The notes: generated by a model from the letters alone, not told the origin. Positions 47,571 through 56,977 are shown, counted from the stretch's first letter. The stretch is DNA of 64,000 nt from Cryptosporangium minutisporangium (GCF_039536245.1 NZ_BAAAYN010000007.1:1-64000); one strand, 5' to 3'. Numbers and translations: made by a program.

Positions 47571-48638
47571 CTACGCCCGGCGGGTGGTGGCGGCGCCGGC
47601 TAGCTCGGCCAACGCGTCCGCTGCCTCGGCGTCCAACGCGGCGTTGCTCAACGCGTCGAGAGCACGGTGGGTCAGCGAACTGATCCGCTCCTCGGTGCGC
47701 GCCAGCGCGCCGGTCTCCACCAGCACCTCGCGCAGCGCCTCCACCCCGTCGGCGCCCAGCGAAGGGTCGCCGAGGTAGCGGTCGAGCAGCGCAGTCTGCT
47801 CCGGGGTCGCGCGCTCGGCGGCGTACGCGAGCAGCAGCGTCCGCTTGCCTTCCCGCAGGTCGTCGCCGGCCGGCTTGCCGGTCTCCGCCGGGTCGCCGAA
47901 CACGCCGAGGACGTCGTCCCGCAGCTGGAACGCCTCGCCCAGCGGGAGCCCGTAGCGACTCAGCGTTTCCCCCAGGTCGGGGCCGGCACCGGCCAGTGCG
48001 GCGCCCAGATGCAGCGGACGCTCGACCGTGTACTTCGCGGCCTTGTACCGCACGACCCGGAGCGCTCGGTCCACCGAGTGGCCGCCCTCGGCCTGCGCCA
48101 GCACGTCGAGGTACTGGCCGGCCATGATCTCGGTGCGCATCTCGTCCCAGACCGGGCGGGCCCGCTCCAGCGCGTCGCTCGGCATCCCGGACCGGTCGAG
48201 CATCTCGTCGGCCCAGATCAGGCAGGTGTCGCCGAGCAGGATCGCGGCCGCGGTTCCGAACCCGTCCGCGCTGCCGCCCCAGCCTTCGTCCGCGTGCATC
48301 GCGGCGAACCGCCGATGCACCGCGGGCTTTCCGCGCCGGGTGTCCGAGCCGTCCATCACGTCGTCGTGGATGAGCGCGCACGCCTGCACCAGCTCGAGCG
48401 CGCCGATGGCCCGGATCAGCGCCTCCGAGCCCGCGCCACCGGCCGCGCGGTAACCCCAGTACGCGAACGCGGGGCGCAGCCGCTTGCCGCCTTCCAGGAA
48501 GTCGGCGAGAGCGTCGGCGACCGGTCCGAGTTCGGGGCCGACGAGCGCGAGCCGGCCGCGCTGGCGGTGGAGCTGGGCGCGGAGTGCCGCGCTCACGCGG
48601 GTCCGCAGGTCGTCCCGGTCGAGCGGCGTCGCGGGCAC
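47571..48638 (-). CDS. Geranylgeranyl diphosphate synthase (polyprenyl synthetase)
   Basis: 355 residues from GTG 48638 with AGAGGA upstream. The first aspartate-rich motif is in CALIHDDVMDGSDTRRGKP (DDxxD), the second in GEAFQLRDDVLGVFGDP, and GKRLRP marks the isopentenyl diphosphate site. The enzyme extends to C20 or similar, supplying GGPP to phytoene synthase. An idsA-type gene sits in the equivalent M. tuberculosis neighbourhood. It is divergent from the MTHFR gene. Confidence 0.92.
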   Translation of the reverse strand: MPATPLDRDDLRTRVSAALRAQLHRQRGRLALVGPELGPVADALADFLEGGKRLRPAFAYWGYRAAGGAGSEALIRAIGALELVQACALIHDDVMDGSDTRRGKPAVHRRFAAMHADEGWGGSADGFGTAAAILLGDTCLIWADEMLDRSGMPSDALERARPVWDEMRTEIMAGQYLDVLAQAEGGHSVDRALRVVRYKAAKYTVERPLHLGAALAGAGPDLGETLSRYGLPLGEAFQLRDDVLGVFGDPAETGKPAGDDLREGKRTLLLAYAAERATPEQTALLDRYLGDPSLGADGVEALREVLVETGALARTEERISSLTHRALDALSNAALDAEAADALAELAGAATTRRA

Positions 48639-48778
48639 GCGGGGGTTCCTCTCTGGCTGCGGTCTTCTCCGGCACGGTAGTCCCTGCGCTGCGGCCAGGC
48701 ACCGCGGGCCGGGGAGAGGTCTGTGTGTTCGGGGACGCACTGACCACTGCTCACCGTGTCCGACTACAGTGTCGCCAC

Positions 48779-49738
48779 ATGGCAACCGGTCTCGTTAACT
48801 CGAAACACGCGTCCTCAGCAGCGGGTTCGACGCGGGAACGGCGAACCTCCGTCGGCGACCTGGTGCGGGACGACGCACCGACGTTCTCGTTCGAATTCTT
48901 CCCGCCGAAGACCGACGCCGGGGAGCGCCAGCTCTGGCAGGCGATCCGCGAGCTGGAGGCGTTGCAGCCCTCGTTCGTCTCGATCACCTACGGCGCGGGC
49001 GGGTCCAGCCGTGACCGGACGGTGTCGATCACCGAGCGGATCGCCTCGGAGACCACGCTGCTGCCGATGGCGCACCTCACCGCCGTGAACCACTCGGTGG
49101 CCGAGCTGCGGAACGTGATCGGGCACTACGCGGCGGTCGGCGTGCACGACGTGCTGGTGCTGCGCGGTGACCCGCCGGGCGACCCGCAGGCCGAGTGGAT
49201 CGCCCATCCGGAGGGCTACAGCTACGCCAGCGACCTGGTGAAGCTGGTGAAGGACTCCGGCGAGTTCTGCGTCGGCGTCGCCGCGTTCCCGGAGAAGCAC
49301 CCGCGCTCGCCCGACCTGGAGTCCGACGTGCGGTTCTTCGTCGAGAAGTGCCGGGCCGGTGCGGACTTCGCGATCACTCAGTTCTTCTTCGACTGGCAGG
49401 ACTGGGCCCGGCTGCGGGACGCGGCCGAGGCCTCCGGCTGCGACGTGCCGATCGTGCCCGGCGTGATGCCGGTGACCAACGTGTCGCAGATCGAGCGGAT
49501 GGCTGTCCTGTCCGGGGCCGCGTTCCCAGAGGACCTCGCCGAGCGGCTGCGCGCGGTCGCGGACGACCCGCTGGCCGTGCGGGCGATCGGCGTCGAGGTC
49601 GCGACGGCGCTGTCCGAGCGGCTGCTCGCCGAGGGCGCACCCGGCATTCACTTCATCACGCTGAACCGCAGCGCCGCGACCCGCGAAGTCCACGCCAACC
49701 TGTCACCTCGGTGGGCGGCCCGCCCAGCACGACGCTGA
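48779..49738 (+). CDS. metF: 5,10-methylenetetrahydrofolate reductase
   Basis: 319 residues. MTHFR hallmarks: FSFEFFPPKTDAGERQLW (catalytic Glu), FVSITYGAGGSSRDRT, MAHLTAVNHS, LVLRGDPPGDP, GVAAFPEKHPRSP, and ADFAITQFFFDW. It reduces methylene-THF to methyl-THF for methionine synthesis using FAD. The ATG at 48779 starts 140 nt after the divergent polyprenyl synthase start. M. tuberculosis has an MTHFR-like gene (Rv2172c) next to idsA2, in line with the synteny. The end contains the second copy of the 26-bp repeat. Confidence 0.95.
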   Translation: MATGLVNSKHASSAAGSTRERRTSVGDLVRDDAPTFSFEFFPPKTDAGERQLWQAIRELEALQPSFVSITYGAGGSSRDRTVSITERIASETTLLPMAHLTAVNHSVAELRNVIGHYAAVGVHDVLVLRGDPPGDPQAEWIAHPEGYSYASDLVKLVKDSGEFCVGVAAFPEKHPRSPDLESDVRFFVEKCRAGADFAITQFFFDWQDWARLRDAAEASGCDVPIVPGVMPVTNVSQIERMAVLSGAAFPEDLAERLRAVADDPLAVRAIGVEVATALSERLLAEGAPGIHFITLNRSAATREVHANLSPRWAARPARR

Positions 49739-49740
49739 CG
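49715..49740 (+). repeat. 26-bp repeat, copy 2
   Basis: Same element as at 28654-28679, with one differing base at the 14th position. Here it covers the last codons and the stop of metF. It ends 112 nt before the stop of the convergent CrtI-like gene. Confidence 0.6.
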
Positions 49741-49852
49741 GCCGCGCGCGCCGACTTGAGACGGTAAGGCAAGGGTCGCGGCGTCGACGCGCGCGGACGC
49801 CAGCCCCGCGCTGGGCGGGCTCCAGGTCACAACAACGGGTGGCTGCGCCGCC

Positions 49853-51343
49853 TTACGCCGGGCCCACGAGGCCGGCGACGGTTTGGGCCGACAGGGTGAC
49901 CAGCGGCAGCCCGCCGCCGGGGTGGGACGAGCCGCCGACCAGGAACAACCCGGGGACCACCGAACGGTTCCCCGGCCGGAGGAACGCCGCTCGGGCGCCG
50001 TTGCTCGACGTCCCGTAGATCGCCCCGCCCACCGCGTGCGTGCGTGCCTCCAGGTCGGCGGGCGTCCGAACCTCCCGGAACAGGAGCCGGTCGCCCGGGT
50101 CGTAGCCGCGCTCGGCCAGCCGCTGGAGCAGCAGATCGGCGTACCGGTCGGCGAGTCCGGGCGTCCGCCAGTCGACCGCGCCCCGGCCCGTTCCCTGCCG
50201 GGCGGCGTTCACCAGCACGAACCAGGCCTCGTGGCCCTCCGGCCGCACCGCGGGGTCGTCCGGCACCGAGAGGTAGAGCGTGGGATCGGGCACCGGACGC
50301 CCCGGGTCGCCGAAGACGTGGTCGAACTCCGCGTCGTAGCTGCCCGGCAGCTCGCCGGGAGGGAACAGCACCGTGTGGTGGGCCAGGCCGGGCGTCCGGC
50401 CACGCACCCCGAGCAGCAGCACGAACCCGGAGAGCGACGGCGTGGTGCGGCGCAGCGCACGTGCCGCCGACGGCACCGCGATCAGGTCCTGGTAGACGTG
50501 CGTCGCGTCCGCGTTGGCCACGACGACGTCGGCGGGGAGCCGGCCACCGTCGGCGAGCAGGACACCGGTGACGCCCCGGGCGTCCGCGGTGATCCGGGTG
50601 ACCTCGGTACCCGTACGGACCGCGACGCCGTGCTCCGCGCACCGGGCCAGCAGCGCGTCGGCCAGCCGGCGCAGCCCGCCTCGCAGGTACCAGCCGCCGA
50701 ACGCGAGTTCCGCGTACGGCACCGACGCCAGTGCCGCCGGGGCGCGCCGGGGGTCCGAGCCGGTGTACGTCGCGTACCGCTCGACGAACTGCCGCAGCCG
50801 GGGATCCCGCAGGTACGCCGTGGCCATTCCGCGCAGCGAGCGTCCGGGCGCGATCGCGGCGAGATCCCGCAGCCGGGTCGCGTACCGTGCCAACGTCCGC
50901 GGCCCGTCCAGCGCCGAGGCGAGGAACGGTTCGTAGGTGGCCGCCCAGATCCGCTCGGCCCGCTTCCAGAACGCGGCCCAGTCCGCACCGGCGCCGCCGC
51001 CGAACGCGTCGTCGACTCGCCGCCGGAACTCGAACGGATCCGCACACGACTCCAGCGTCGTGCCGTCGCCGAACCGGTAGTGCGCGATCGGGTCGAGCGG
51101 CTGCAGGTCGAGGACCGTCTCCAGCCGGTCGCCGGTCTCCCGGAAGAAGTCGGCGAACACCTGCGGCATCGTCACCAGGCTGGGTCCGGTGTCGAAACGG
51201 AACCCGTCGCGGGTCAGCAGACCGAGCTTGCCGCCCACCTCCGGAGCGCGTTCACAGACCGTGACCCGGTGCCCGCCTACCGCCAGCCGGACCGCCGCGG
51301 TCAGTCCGCCGATCCCTGCCCCCACGACCACGACATCTGCCAC
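49853..51343 (-). CDS. CrtI-like carotenoid desaturase/oxidase
   Basis: 496 residues from GTG 51343. The FAD motif is VVVVGAGIGGLTAAVRL. It is followed by PEVGGKLGLLTRDGFRFDTGPSLVTMP, and the C-terminus has VPGLFLVGGSSHPGGGLPLVTLSAQTVA. It belongs to the CrtI/CrtD/CrtO-type family and is clearly distinct from crtI at 44.3 kb. Possible roles are 3,4-desaturation (CrtD), end-group oxidation or an alternative phytoene desaturase. It lies 26 nt downstream of an Hsp70-like gene and near crtA/cruF/cruG-like genes. Confidence 0.88.
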   Translation of the reverse strand: MADVVVVGAGIGGLTAAVRLAVGGHRVTVCERAPEVGGKLGLLTRDGFRFDTGPSLVTMPQVFADFFRETGDRLETVLDLQPLDPIAHYRFGDGTTLESCADPFEFRRRVDDAFGGGAGADWAAFWKRAERIWAATYEPFLASALDGPRTLARYATRLRDLAAIAPGRSLRGMATAYLRDPRLRQFVERYATYTGSDPRRAPAALASVPYAELAFGGWYLRGGLRRLADALLARCAEHGVAVRTGTEVTRITADARGVTGVLLADGGRLPADVVVANADATHVYQDLIAVPSAARALRRTTPSLSGFVLLLGVRGRTPGLAHHTVLFPPGELPGSYDAEFDHVFGDPGRPVPDPTLYLSVPDDPAVRPEGHEAWFVLVNAARQGTGRGAVDWRTPGLADRYADLLLQRLAERGYDPGDRLLFREVRTPADLEARTHAVGGAIYGTSSNGARAAFLRPGNRSVVPGLFLVGGSSHPGGGLPLVTLSAQTVAGLVGPA

Positions 51344-51369
51344 CCGCTGATTGTCCAGGGCGACCGCTT

Positions 51370-53538
51370 TCAGAGCGTCAGCGGGAGGTCCTTCACCGAC
51401 GCGTCCGAGCGGGTCTCGCCTGCGTGCACGTCGACCAGTCGGAGCCGGTACTGGCCCTTCGCCGGAGACTTGACCAGGTAACCGGGCATGACGTTGCGGT
51501 GGATCTCCGGGCCGTAGAGCGCCTCGCTGACCAACGGCGTCGAGCCGACCTCGGTGCCGTTCGGCTGGACCAGCACGATCGTGTCCCGGTCGAAGATGTG
51601 GCCCCCGGCGGTGTCACGCGTGTACTGGACGTCGAGGATGCAGTTCAGCGCCTCGTAACCGGCGTCGGCCTGGCCGTTGAAGTCGAAGAACCCGCCGCGC
51701 ACGTGGCACGACTGCACGGTCACGACCAGGTCCCGCAGCGTCAGCGTCACCGGTTTCGGCAGCACGCTGCGCGGCTGGTAGGCGACGAGCTTGCCCTTGT
51801 TGCCCGCGGGGACCACGGCCTGCGCCTCGTCGCCGGAGCCGATCGTGAAGAACCCGTCGGCGACGCTGCCCTTCACCTCCAGTGAGCGCACCGAGTAGAC
51901 GAGGCGCGTCTTCTGCTTCCCGGCGACCGCGCCGACGTCCGAGACGCTGACCGAGCTCTGGACGCCGTCCAGCGTGAACGTCATGTCGATGCGCGGGCTG
52001 TAGTTCTTCGGGCCCTCGTTCTCCACCGTGGTCTCGACCGTGAGCTGGTCGTCCATGCCGGCGTCGTACACCATCTTCCCGAACGTGATCTTCAGCGGCC
52101 CGTACCAGGCCGTCTTGTTCACCGTGACTTCCTGGTGCGGGGCGCCGGGACGCGCGGATCCGGTCGCGGCGACGGGCGGCGAGGAGGCGCTGTCGGCCTG
52201 CCCCACGCCGGTTTTCTCGTCCGAGCCGCCCCAGGGCCAGGTGGTCCAGCCGAGGACAACCGCCACCAGCACGACGACGAGCACGCCCGCGATCGCGGCG
52301 ACCCCACGCCGCCGGCCGACGTGGGTCCCGGCCGAAGACCCGGTCGGCGGGGTGCCGAGCGGTATCCCGGTTGGCGACGGCGCGGCCACCGGCGACCCGA
52401 ACGGCGGCGGGCCGGGGAACGTCGGACCGGGCGGCGGCGGTGCTGACCGCGGTTCCGGCGCGCGCTCCGGCAGGTGCGAACTGCCCAGCGCGACGACGAG
52501 TTCCGGCTGCTCGATCACGGTGGGCGCGACGCCGATCCGGTGGTGCAGGAGCGTGCCGACCAGCGGAATCCGGCTGGAACCGCCGACCAGGAACACACCG
52601 GCGAGCTGATCGGCGCGGATACCGGCCCGCTGCAGAGCCCCGGCGGCGACGTCGGCCGTGCGCTCGAGGTACGGCCGCGCCAGCCGCTCGAACTCGTCTC
52701 GCGTCAGGTGCACGTCGACGTCGAGTACCGGGACGAGCAGGCTCGCCGACGAGCTGCGGGAAAGCTGCTCCTTCGCCGCCCGAACGTCCTCCCAGAGCAT
52801 CCGGTTCCGGCGCCGGGCAGCGTCGTCGGTCGCGTGCACGAGCCGGGCCCACTGATCGGGACTCCAGACCCCGAGCGTCACCCGCAGGTGCTCGACGATC
52901 GCCGCATCCAGGTCCAGGCCGCCGACGTCCGGCAGCCCGTCGGTGGCCAGCACGCGCCAGCCGCCGTCGGCTGCCTGCAGGACGCTCGTGTCGAACGTGC
53001 CGCCGCCGAAGTCGTAGACGAGGAGCGCGGATCCGTCCGGCACCGAGCGCCCCAGCACCCCGGTGAAGTAGCGCGCCGCGGCGACCGGCTCGGGCACGAA
53101 CCGCACGGCGGGCAACCCGGCGCGGGCGGCGGCGTCCACCAGGACTTGCCTGCGGTGGGCGCCCCAGCCCGCGGGGTGGCTCAGCACCACGTCGGCGGGG
53201 AGGCTCCCGGCGACCCGGGCGGCTTCGTCGGCGACCCGCCGGAGTACGGCCGCCACCAGGTGGGGCACCGGCACGTTCCGGTCGCCGAGGAGCACGGCAC
53301 CGTCGTCCACCCGGCGCTTCGGGTTCGGTTCGAAGCGCGACGGTTCGAGCCGCGCTCCGCGCTCCGCGTCGCGGCCGACGACCATCCGGCCGTCCGGTGC
53401 GATCAGCACCGCGGACGGCAGCAGGAAGCTGCCGTCGAACATCAGCGGCTGAACCCGGCCGTCGCGCCCGCGCAACGCGGCGACGGTGTGGGTGGAGCCG
53501 AAGTCGATGGCCAGGCTTGGTTCGAAGGTCCCGTGCAC
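51370..53538 (-). CDS. Membrane-anchored Hsp70-like protein with extracytoplasmic domain
   Basis: 722 residues from GTG 53538; a TTG at 53574 is an alternative. Residues about 1-370 are an Hsp70-type actin-fold ATPase: LAIDFGSTHTVAALRG (phosphate 1), LLVYDFGGGTFDTSVL (phosphate 2), FLVGGSSRIPLVGTLL (adenosine). Instead of a substrate-binding domain comes a Pro-rich linker and one membrane helix (GVAAIAGVLVVVLVAVVLGWTTW, about 425-450). About 260 residues of beta-rich sequence follow, with no recognised family (KTAWYGPLKITFGKMVYD, IDMTFTLDGVQSSVSVSD), presumably outside the membrane. The arrangement suggests an ATP-driven membrane sensor or assembly factor. Confidence 0.82.
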   Translation of the reverse strand: MHGTFEPSLAIDFGSTHTVAALRGRDGRVQPLMFDGSFLLPSAVLIAPDGRMVVGRDAERGARLEPSRFEPNPKRRVDDGAVLLGDRNVPVPHLVAAVLRRVADEAARVAGSLPADVVLSHPAGWGAHRRQVLVDAAARAGLPAVRFVPEPVAAARYFTGVLGRSVPDGSALLVYDFGGGTFDTSVLQAADGGWRVLATDGLPDVGGLDLDAAIVEHLRVTLGVWSPDQWARLVHATDDAARRRNRMLWEDVRAAKEQLSRSSSASLLVPVLDVDVHLTRDEFERLARPYLERTADVAAGALQRAGIRADQLAGVFLVGGSSRIPLVGTLLHHRIGVAPTVIEQPELVVALGSSHLPERAPEPRSAPPPPGPTFPGPPPFGSPVAAPSPTGIPLGTPPTGSSAGTHVGRRRGVAAIAGVLVVVLVAVVLGWTTWPWGGSDEKTGVGQADSASSPPVAATGSARPGAPHQEVTVNKTAWYGPLKITFGKMVYDAGMDDQLTVETTVENEGPKNYSPRIDMTFTLDGVQSSVSVSDVGAVAGKQKTRLVYSVRSLEVKGSVADGFFTIGSGDEAQAVVPAGNKGKLVAYQPRSVLPKPVTLTLRDLVVTVQSCHVRGGFFDFNGQADAGYEALNCILDVQYTRDTAGGHIFDRDTIVLVQPNGTEVGSTPLVSEALYGPEIHRNVMPGYLVKSPAKGQYRLRLVDVHAGETRSDASVKDLPLTL

Positions 53539-53678
53539 GGCCGGAAGACTAGGCAGGTCGACCGAGCCGACCAACCCGGTCGGGTCCTAGTCCCCGGCCG
53601 TGTGTCCGGCCTGCGCACGCTCCGCCGTGCGCGTGTACAACCGGCGGCGCCGGAACTCGCGGCCGCGACCGGGTCTTG

Positions 53679-54884
53679 TCACGGGTGTTCGTGCGGGTGC
53701 ACGAGACGCGAATCACCGGGCTCGTCGAGGGTGACCAGGCGGCCTTTCCAGCGCAGGGCCCCGCGGCGGTGTTCGCGCCAGGAGCGGAACGTCAGCCAGC
53801 CGAGCGTTGCGATCGACGCCGGGTGGGCCAGCGCGTCCGGCCAGGCCCGGCCTCCGCTGGTCCGGGCCGTGACGACCCGACCGGCGACCCCGGCCGCGTA
53901 CCCGAGCAGGCCGAGGCGGCTACCGCGCAGCGCCGCGACCGCGGGAACCACGTAGAGCAGGCTCAGGAAGCCCACGGTCGCCACCGCTCCGGCCGGGGAG
54001 CCGAACGCCGCCCAGAGGGACTTCGAGTAGCCGTCGCGCAGCTCCGGCCAGGACTCGTACATCCGGCACTCGGCGATCGTCGAACCGTCGGCGACGATCC
54101 CCCGGCCCCCGGCCCGCTTGACGGCCCGCAGCAGCCCGATGTCCTCCAGCACGTCCGTCCGCACCGCGGAGTGCCCGCCGGCGGCCCGGTAGCGGGCCCG
54201 CTTGACCACCAGGAACTGTCCGTTGGCCGCGGTCAGCGACGGCTTCGGCGACCGTTCGGCCACGCCGAGCGGCAGCGTCGTCAGCCACGACCACTGCAGC
54301 AGCGGCTGGACGAGGCGCTCGGCCGCGCCGAGCGCGATCTGCCGGGGGTACGGCGAGATCAGGTCCAATCCGGACTCGTCCAGGACGGCGAGGGCCGCGG
54401 CGACCGCGTCCGGCGCGAGCACCACGTCCGCGTCGACGAAGATCAACACGTCGGACGCCGGGGCAGCGGCGTCGGCGAGCTGCTGGCACGCGTGCGGCTT
54501 GCCCAGCCAGCCCGGGGGGAGCGGCGCCCCGGTGAGCAGCCGGACGCGGGGGTCACCGCCCGCGACGCGCCGGACGACGTCCGCGGTGCGGTCGGTGCTG
54601 CCGTCGTCCAGCACCACGATCTCGTAGCCCGGGACGCCACGCTGGCCCAACAGAGCGCGGAGGCACGGCTCCACCCGGTGCTCCTCGTCGCGCAGCGGGA
54701 GCAGCACCGAGACGCGAACCGGTGACTCCGGAGGGTGGGTCGGCGGCCGCCGGAGCCGTCGCGCGTTTCCGATCGTGTGCGCCGTGAGTGCGACCGCCCC
54801 GACGGTGCCCCACAACACCGGATCGGCGAGCCTCCGAACCCGGCCTCGGCCGCGGGCCCCAGCCGGGCGCCCGGCTCGGCTCAC
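53679..54884 (-). CDS. Family 2 glycosyltransferase, CruG-like carotenoid glycosyltransferase
   Basis: 401 residues from GTG 54884, in a GTGA overlap with the CruF-like gene. GT2 features: VSVLLPLRDEEHRVEPCLRALLGQ, VLDDGSTDRTADVV, FVDADVVLAPDA (DxD), and LEDIGLLRAVKRAGGRG. C-terminal membrane segments (GAVATVGFLSLLYVVPAVAAL and others) anchor it. In cyanobacteria CruG adds a sugar to the hydroxyl made by CruF; the coupled gene order here supports the same role on a carotenoid. Confidence 0.82.
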   Translation of the reverse strand: MSRAGRPAGARGRGRVRRLADPVLWGTVGAVALTAHTIGNARRLRRPPTHPPESPVRVSVLLPLRDEEHRVEPCLRALLGQRGVPGYEIVVLDDGSTDRTADVVRRVAGGDPRVRLLTGAPLPPGWLGKPHACQQLADAAAPASDVLIFVDADVVLAPDAVAAALAVLDESGLDLISPYPRQIALGAAERLVQPLLQWSWLTTLPLGVAERSPKPSLTAANGQFLVVKRARYRAAGGHSAVRTDVLEDIGLLRAVKRAGGRGIVADGSTIAECRMYESWPELRDGYSKSLWAAFGSPAGAVATVGFLSLLYVVPAVAALRGSRLGLLGYAAGVAGRVVTARTSGGRAWPDALAHPASIATLGWLTFRSWREHRRGALRWKGRLVTLDEPGDSRLVHPHEHP

Positions 54885-55657
54885 CGGGTGCTCGCGAGTG
54901 GAACCGGCCGCGCCATCCGCCCGGCCTGGTAGAGCCGCACCGCGAGCGGTACCGCCACCAGCCCCATACCGAGCCCGCCCCAGACGGCCGACGCGGGCAG
55001 GCCGAAGAACGCGGCGTGTGCCAGCACCGAGGACGCGTAGGTCCAGAGGTAGAACGCGAGCATGGGGGCGTCGGACGGCGTCGGCTGCCCGGCGTCCGCA
55101 AAGAAGTGCAGGACGCCGCACATCACCACCGCCACCAGCACCCACCCGACGTAGTTCGTCACCGGGATCCCCGGGACGCCCGGCAGGGCGACGCCGTCCG
55201 AATCCCACGTCCAGTGCCCGGCATCGACCATCTGCGGATCGAGGAACAGGTCCCACGACGCCAGCGCCCACCCGCCGACGAGTACCCGGAGCCACCCCGT
55301 CACCAGCCGTCCGGCCACCAGCCAGGCGGGCCACGCCATCATCGTCCACGCGAGCGGGATCACCCAGGGCACGCCGAGCACGGCCGGGCCGAGCGTCTCG
55401 GCGTACTCGTACGCACCGAACGGAAAACCGGTCGCCGTGCCGACCGCCTCGACGGCCAGGCCGCCGCCGGTGGTCACCACGACCAGGACGGCGGCGGTCC
55501 GCGTCCCCCGCGTCAGCAGCGCGTGCACCACGGCGGCGGCGAACCCGAGCACGACCGTGGCGATCGTCAGGCCGTTCCGCGCGGATCCGCCGACCAGCGG
55601 ATAGCTGATCTGCGCCAGCACGGTCAGCGCTACCAGCACGATCGGCACCCGGCGCAT
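54881..55657 (-). CDS. CruF-like carotenoid 1',2'-hydratase (carotenoid biosynthesis protein)
   Basis: 258 residues with seven to eight membrane helices. Typical family blocks: GGGLAVEAVGTATGFPFGAYEYAETLGP, GVPWVIPLAWTMMAWPAWL, and WDLFLDPQMVDAGHWTWDSDG. The family adds water to the terminal psi-end double bond of acyclic or monocyclic carotenoids, giving a tertiary hydroxyl. The start ATG is at 55657, 17 nt after the acetyltransferase stop. The stop overlaps the glycosyltransferase start. Confidence 0.87.
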   Translation of the reverse strand: MRRVPIVLVALTVLAQISYPLVGGSARNGLTIATVVLGFAAAVVHALLTRGTRTAAVLVVVTTGGGLAVEAVGTATGFPFGAYEYAETLGPAVLGVPWVIPLAWTMMAWPAWLVAGRLVTGWLRVLVGGWALASWDLFLDPQMVDAGHWTWDSDGVALPGVPGIPVTNYVGWVLVAVVMCGVLHFFADAGQPTPSDAPMLAFYLWTYASSVLAHAAFFGLPASAVWGGLGMGLVAVPLAVRLYQAGRMARPVPLASTR

Positions 55658-55673
55658 CGTCAGGACCGCTTCG

Positions 55674-56228
55674 TCAAGGCGTCGGGTCCTCGAGCGGGAG
55701 ACCCCGTCCGAGGACCGCGAACGGCCGGTCGTCACCGGGGAACACGACGTCGCGCAACACGTCGAGGAAGCCGAGCCGGCGGTAGAGCCGCCAGGCCCGC
55801 GACTCGCCACCCTCCGGCGTGGAGAGTGCGGTGGTGCGACGGTTCACCCCGTCCAGGAGCAGCCGGATCTGCTGCTCGCCGATGCCCTTCCCCTGGACCC
55901 CCGGCGCGACGTGCAGTTCGACGACCTCGAAGCAGTCCGACAGCCAGGCGCGGTACCCGGCCGGGTCGAGCCGGGAGCGGACGTGCTCGTGCCACCACTG
56001 GCCGGGCTCGCCGCGGTACCCGTAGCCGAAACCGACGACCCGGCCGTCCGCGTCGAGCGTGCCGACGGCGCGGAACTCCGGCCGCCGGGTGTGCGCGACC
56101 AGGATGCCCCGGCGCCCCTCGACCAGCGCCGGTGAGTAATTCATCGCGGAGCCGTAGACGCCGAGCACCTCGTCGAGGTGGGCGACGACGTCGCGGGCGG
56201 ACCAGCGCGCCGGGGTCAGTGGCGTCAC
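55674..56228 (-). CDS. GNAT family N-acetyltransferase
   Basis: 184 residues from GTG 56228, overlapping the CrtA-like stop (GTGA). The acetyl-CoA motif is VVELHVAPGVQGKGIGEQQIRLLL (R/Q-x-x-G-x-G/A form), followed by ESRAWRLYRRLGF. The substrate is unknown. The position inside the crtA-cruF-cruG set, in translational coupling, suggests a link to the pathway, but GNAT enzymes are often hitchhikers. Confidence 0.82.
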   Translation of the reverse strand: MTPLTPARWSARDVVAHLDEVLGVYGSAMNYSPALVEGRRGILVAHTRRPEFRAVGTLDADGRVVGFGYGYRGEPGQWWHEHVRSRLDPAGYRAWLSDCFEVVELHVAPGVQGKGIGEQQIRLLLDGVNRRTTALSTPEGGESRAWRLYRRLGFLDVLRDVVFPGDDRPFAVLGRGLPLEDPTP

Positions 56229-56977
56229 GTCAGCGGATCTCTGCCGTCCAGCGAGCCGTCCGCCCGCGCCACGCCGAAACGGGCGAAGAGTTCCTCGGCG
56301 TACCACCCGGTCTCCTTCGTTCTACGGATCGCCGCGACGTGCGCGGCTCCCTGGTAGGCGAACGCGCGGAGGTCGTCCGCGCTCCGCCAGACGCTCAGCG
56401 TCCCCTGCCACCCGGCCGGGGCCTCGCCGACGCCGAAGGCGGCCAGCAAGCCGCCCTCCGCCCGGTGCTGCTGCAGTGCGGACGCCACCGGCGGCACCGC
56501 CTGCCAGAACGTGACGGCCTTGCGCGCGGACAGCCGGGCCCTGGTGACCGCCGCGACCGGTCCGTCCCACCGGCGCGGCACCGGCGTGCCGAACGGCTCT
56601 TGCCCGGCCCAGCGGCCGTGCGCGCTCAGCGGGACCAGCTCCAGCCGCCACCGCTCTTCGGCCAGCCGTCCCCAGCCCCGCACGATCGTCGAGCGTTCGA
56701 ACGCCGCCGCGTCCGCCTCGGTGTCCCAGGACGCGAGCAGCGCCCAGCGCTGGAGGTCGGCGTCGCGGATCGCGAACGTGGTGCCCCGGCCGGTGCCGAG
56801 CAGACGCGCGAACTGCAGACCGGCGGTCGAGCGGAGCCGGACGCGGTCGGTGGCCATCCGGGTCAGCGCCGCGGGCACCTTGCGGTTCGGGACGCGCCAC
56901 ACGTGGACGGTGACCACGCTCGGTGCGGTAGCCGGGGTCCCCGGGGCTACGTGCCCGGACTCCGGCGCGGCTGACAT
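56225..56977 (-). CDS. crtA: CrtA-like spheroidene monooxygenase
   Basis: 250 residues. The family pattern is seen: VHVWRVPNRKVPAALTRMATDR, GLQFARLLGTGRGTTFAIRDADLQRWALLASWDT, GRWAGQEPF, and AVTFWQAVPPVASAL with TLSVWRSADDLRAFAYQ. CrtA of phototrophs introduces a keto group at C-2 of spheroidene and related acyclic carotenoids. It heads the GNAT-CruF-CruG unit, each pair coupled by an overlap or short gap. Confidence 0.85.
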   Translation of the reverse strand: MSAAPESGHVAPGTPATAPSVVTVHVWRVPNRKVPAALTRMATDRVRLRSTAGLQFARLLGTGRGTTFAIRDADLQRWALLASWDTEADAAAFERSTIVRGWGRLAEERWRLELVPLSAHGRWAGQEPFGTPVPRRWDGPVAAVTRARLSARKAVTFWQAVPPVASALQQHRAEGGLLAAFGVGEAPAGWQGTLSVWRSADDLRAFAYQGAAHVAAIRRTKETGWYAEELFARFGVARADGSLDGRDPLT

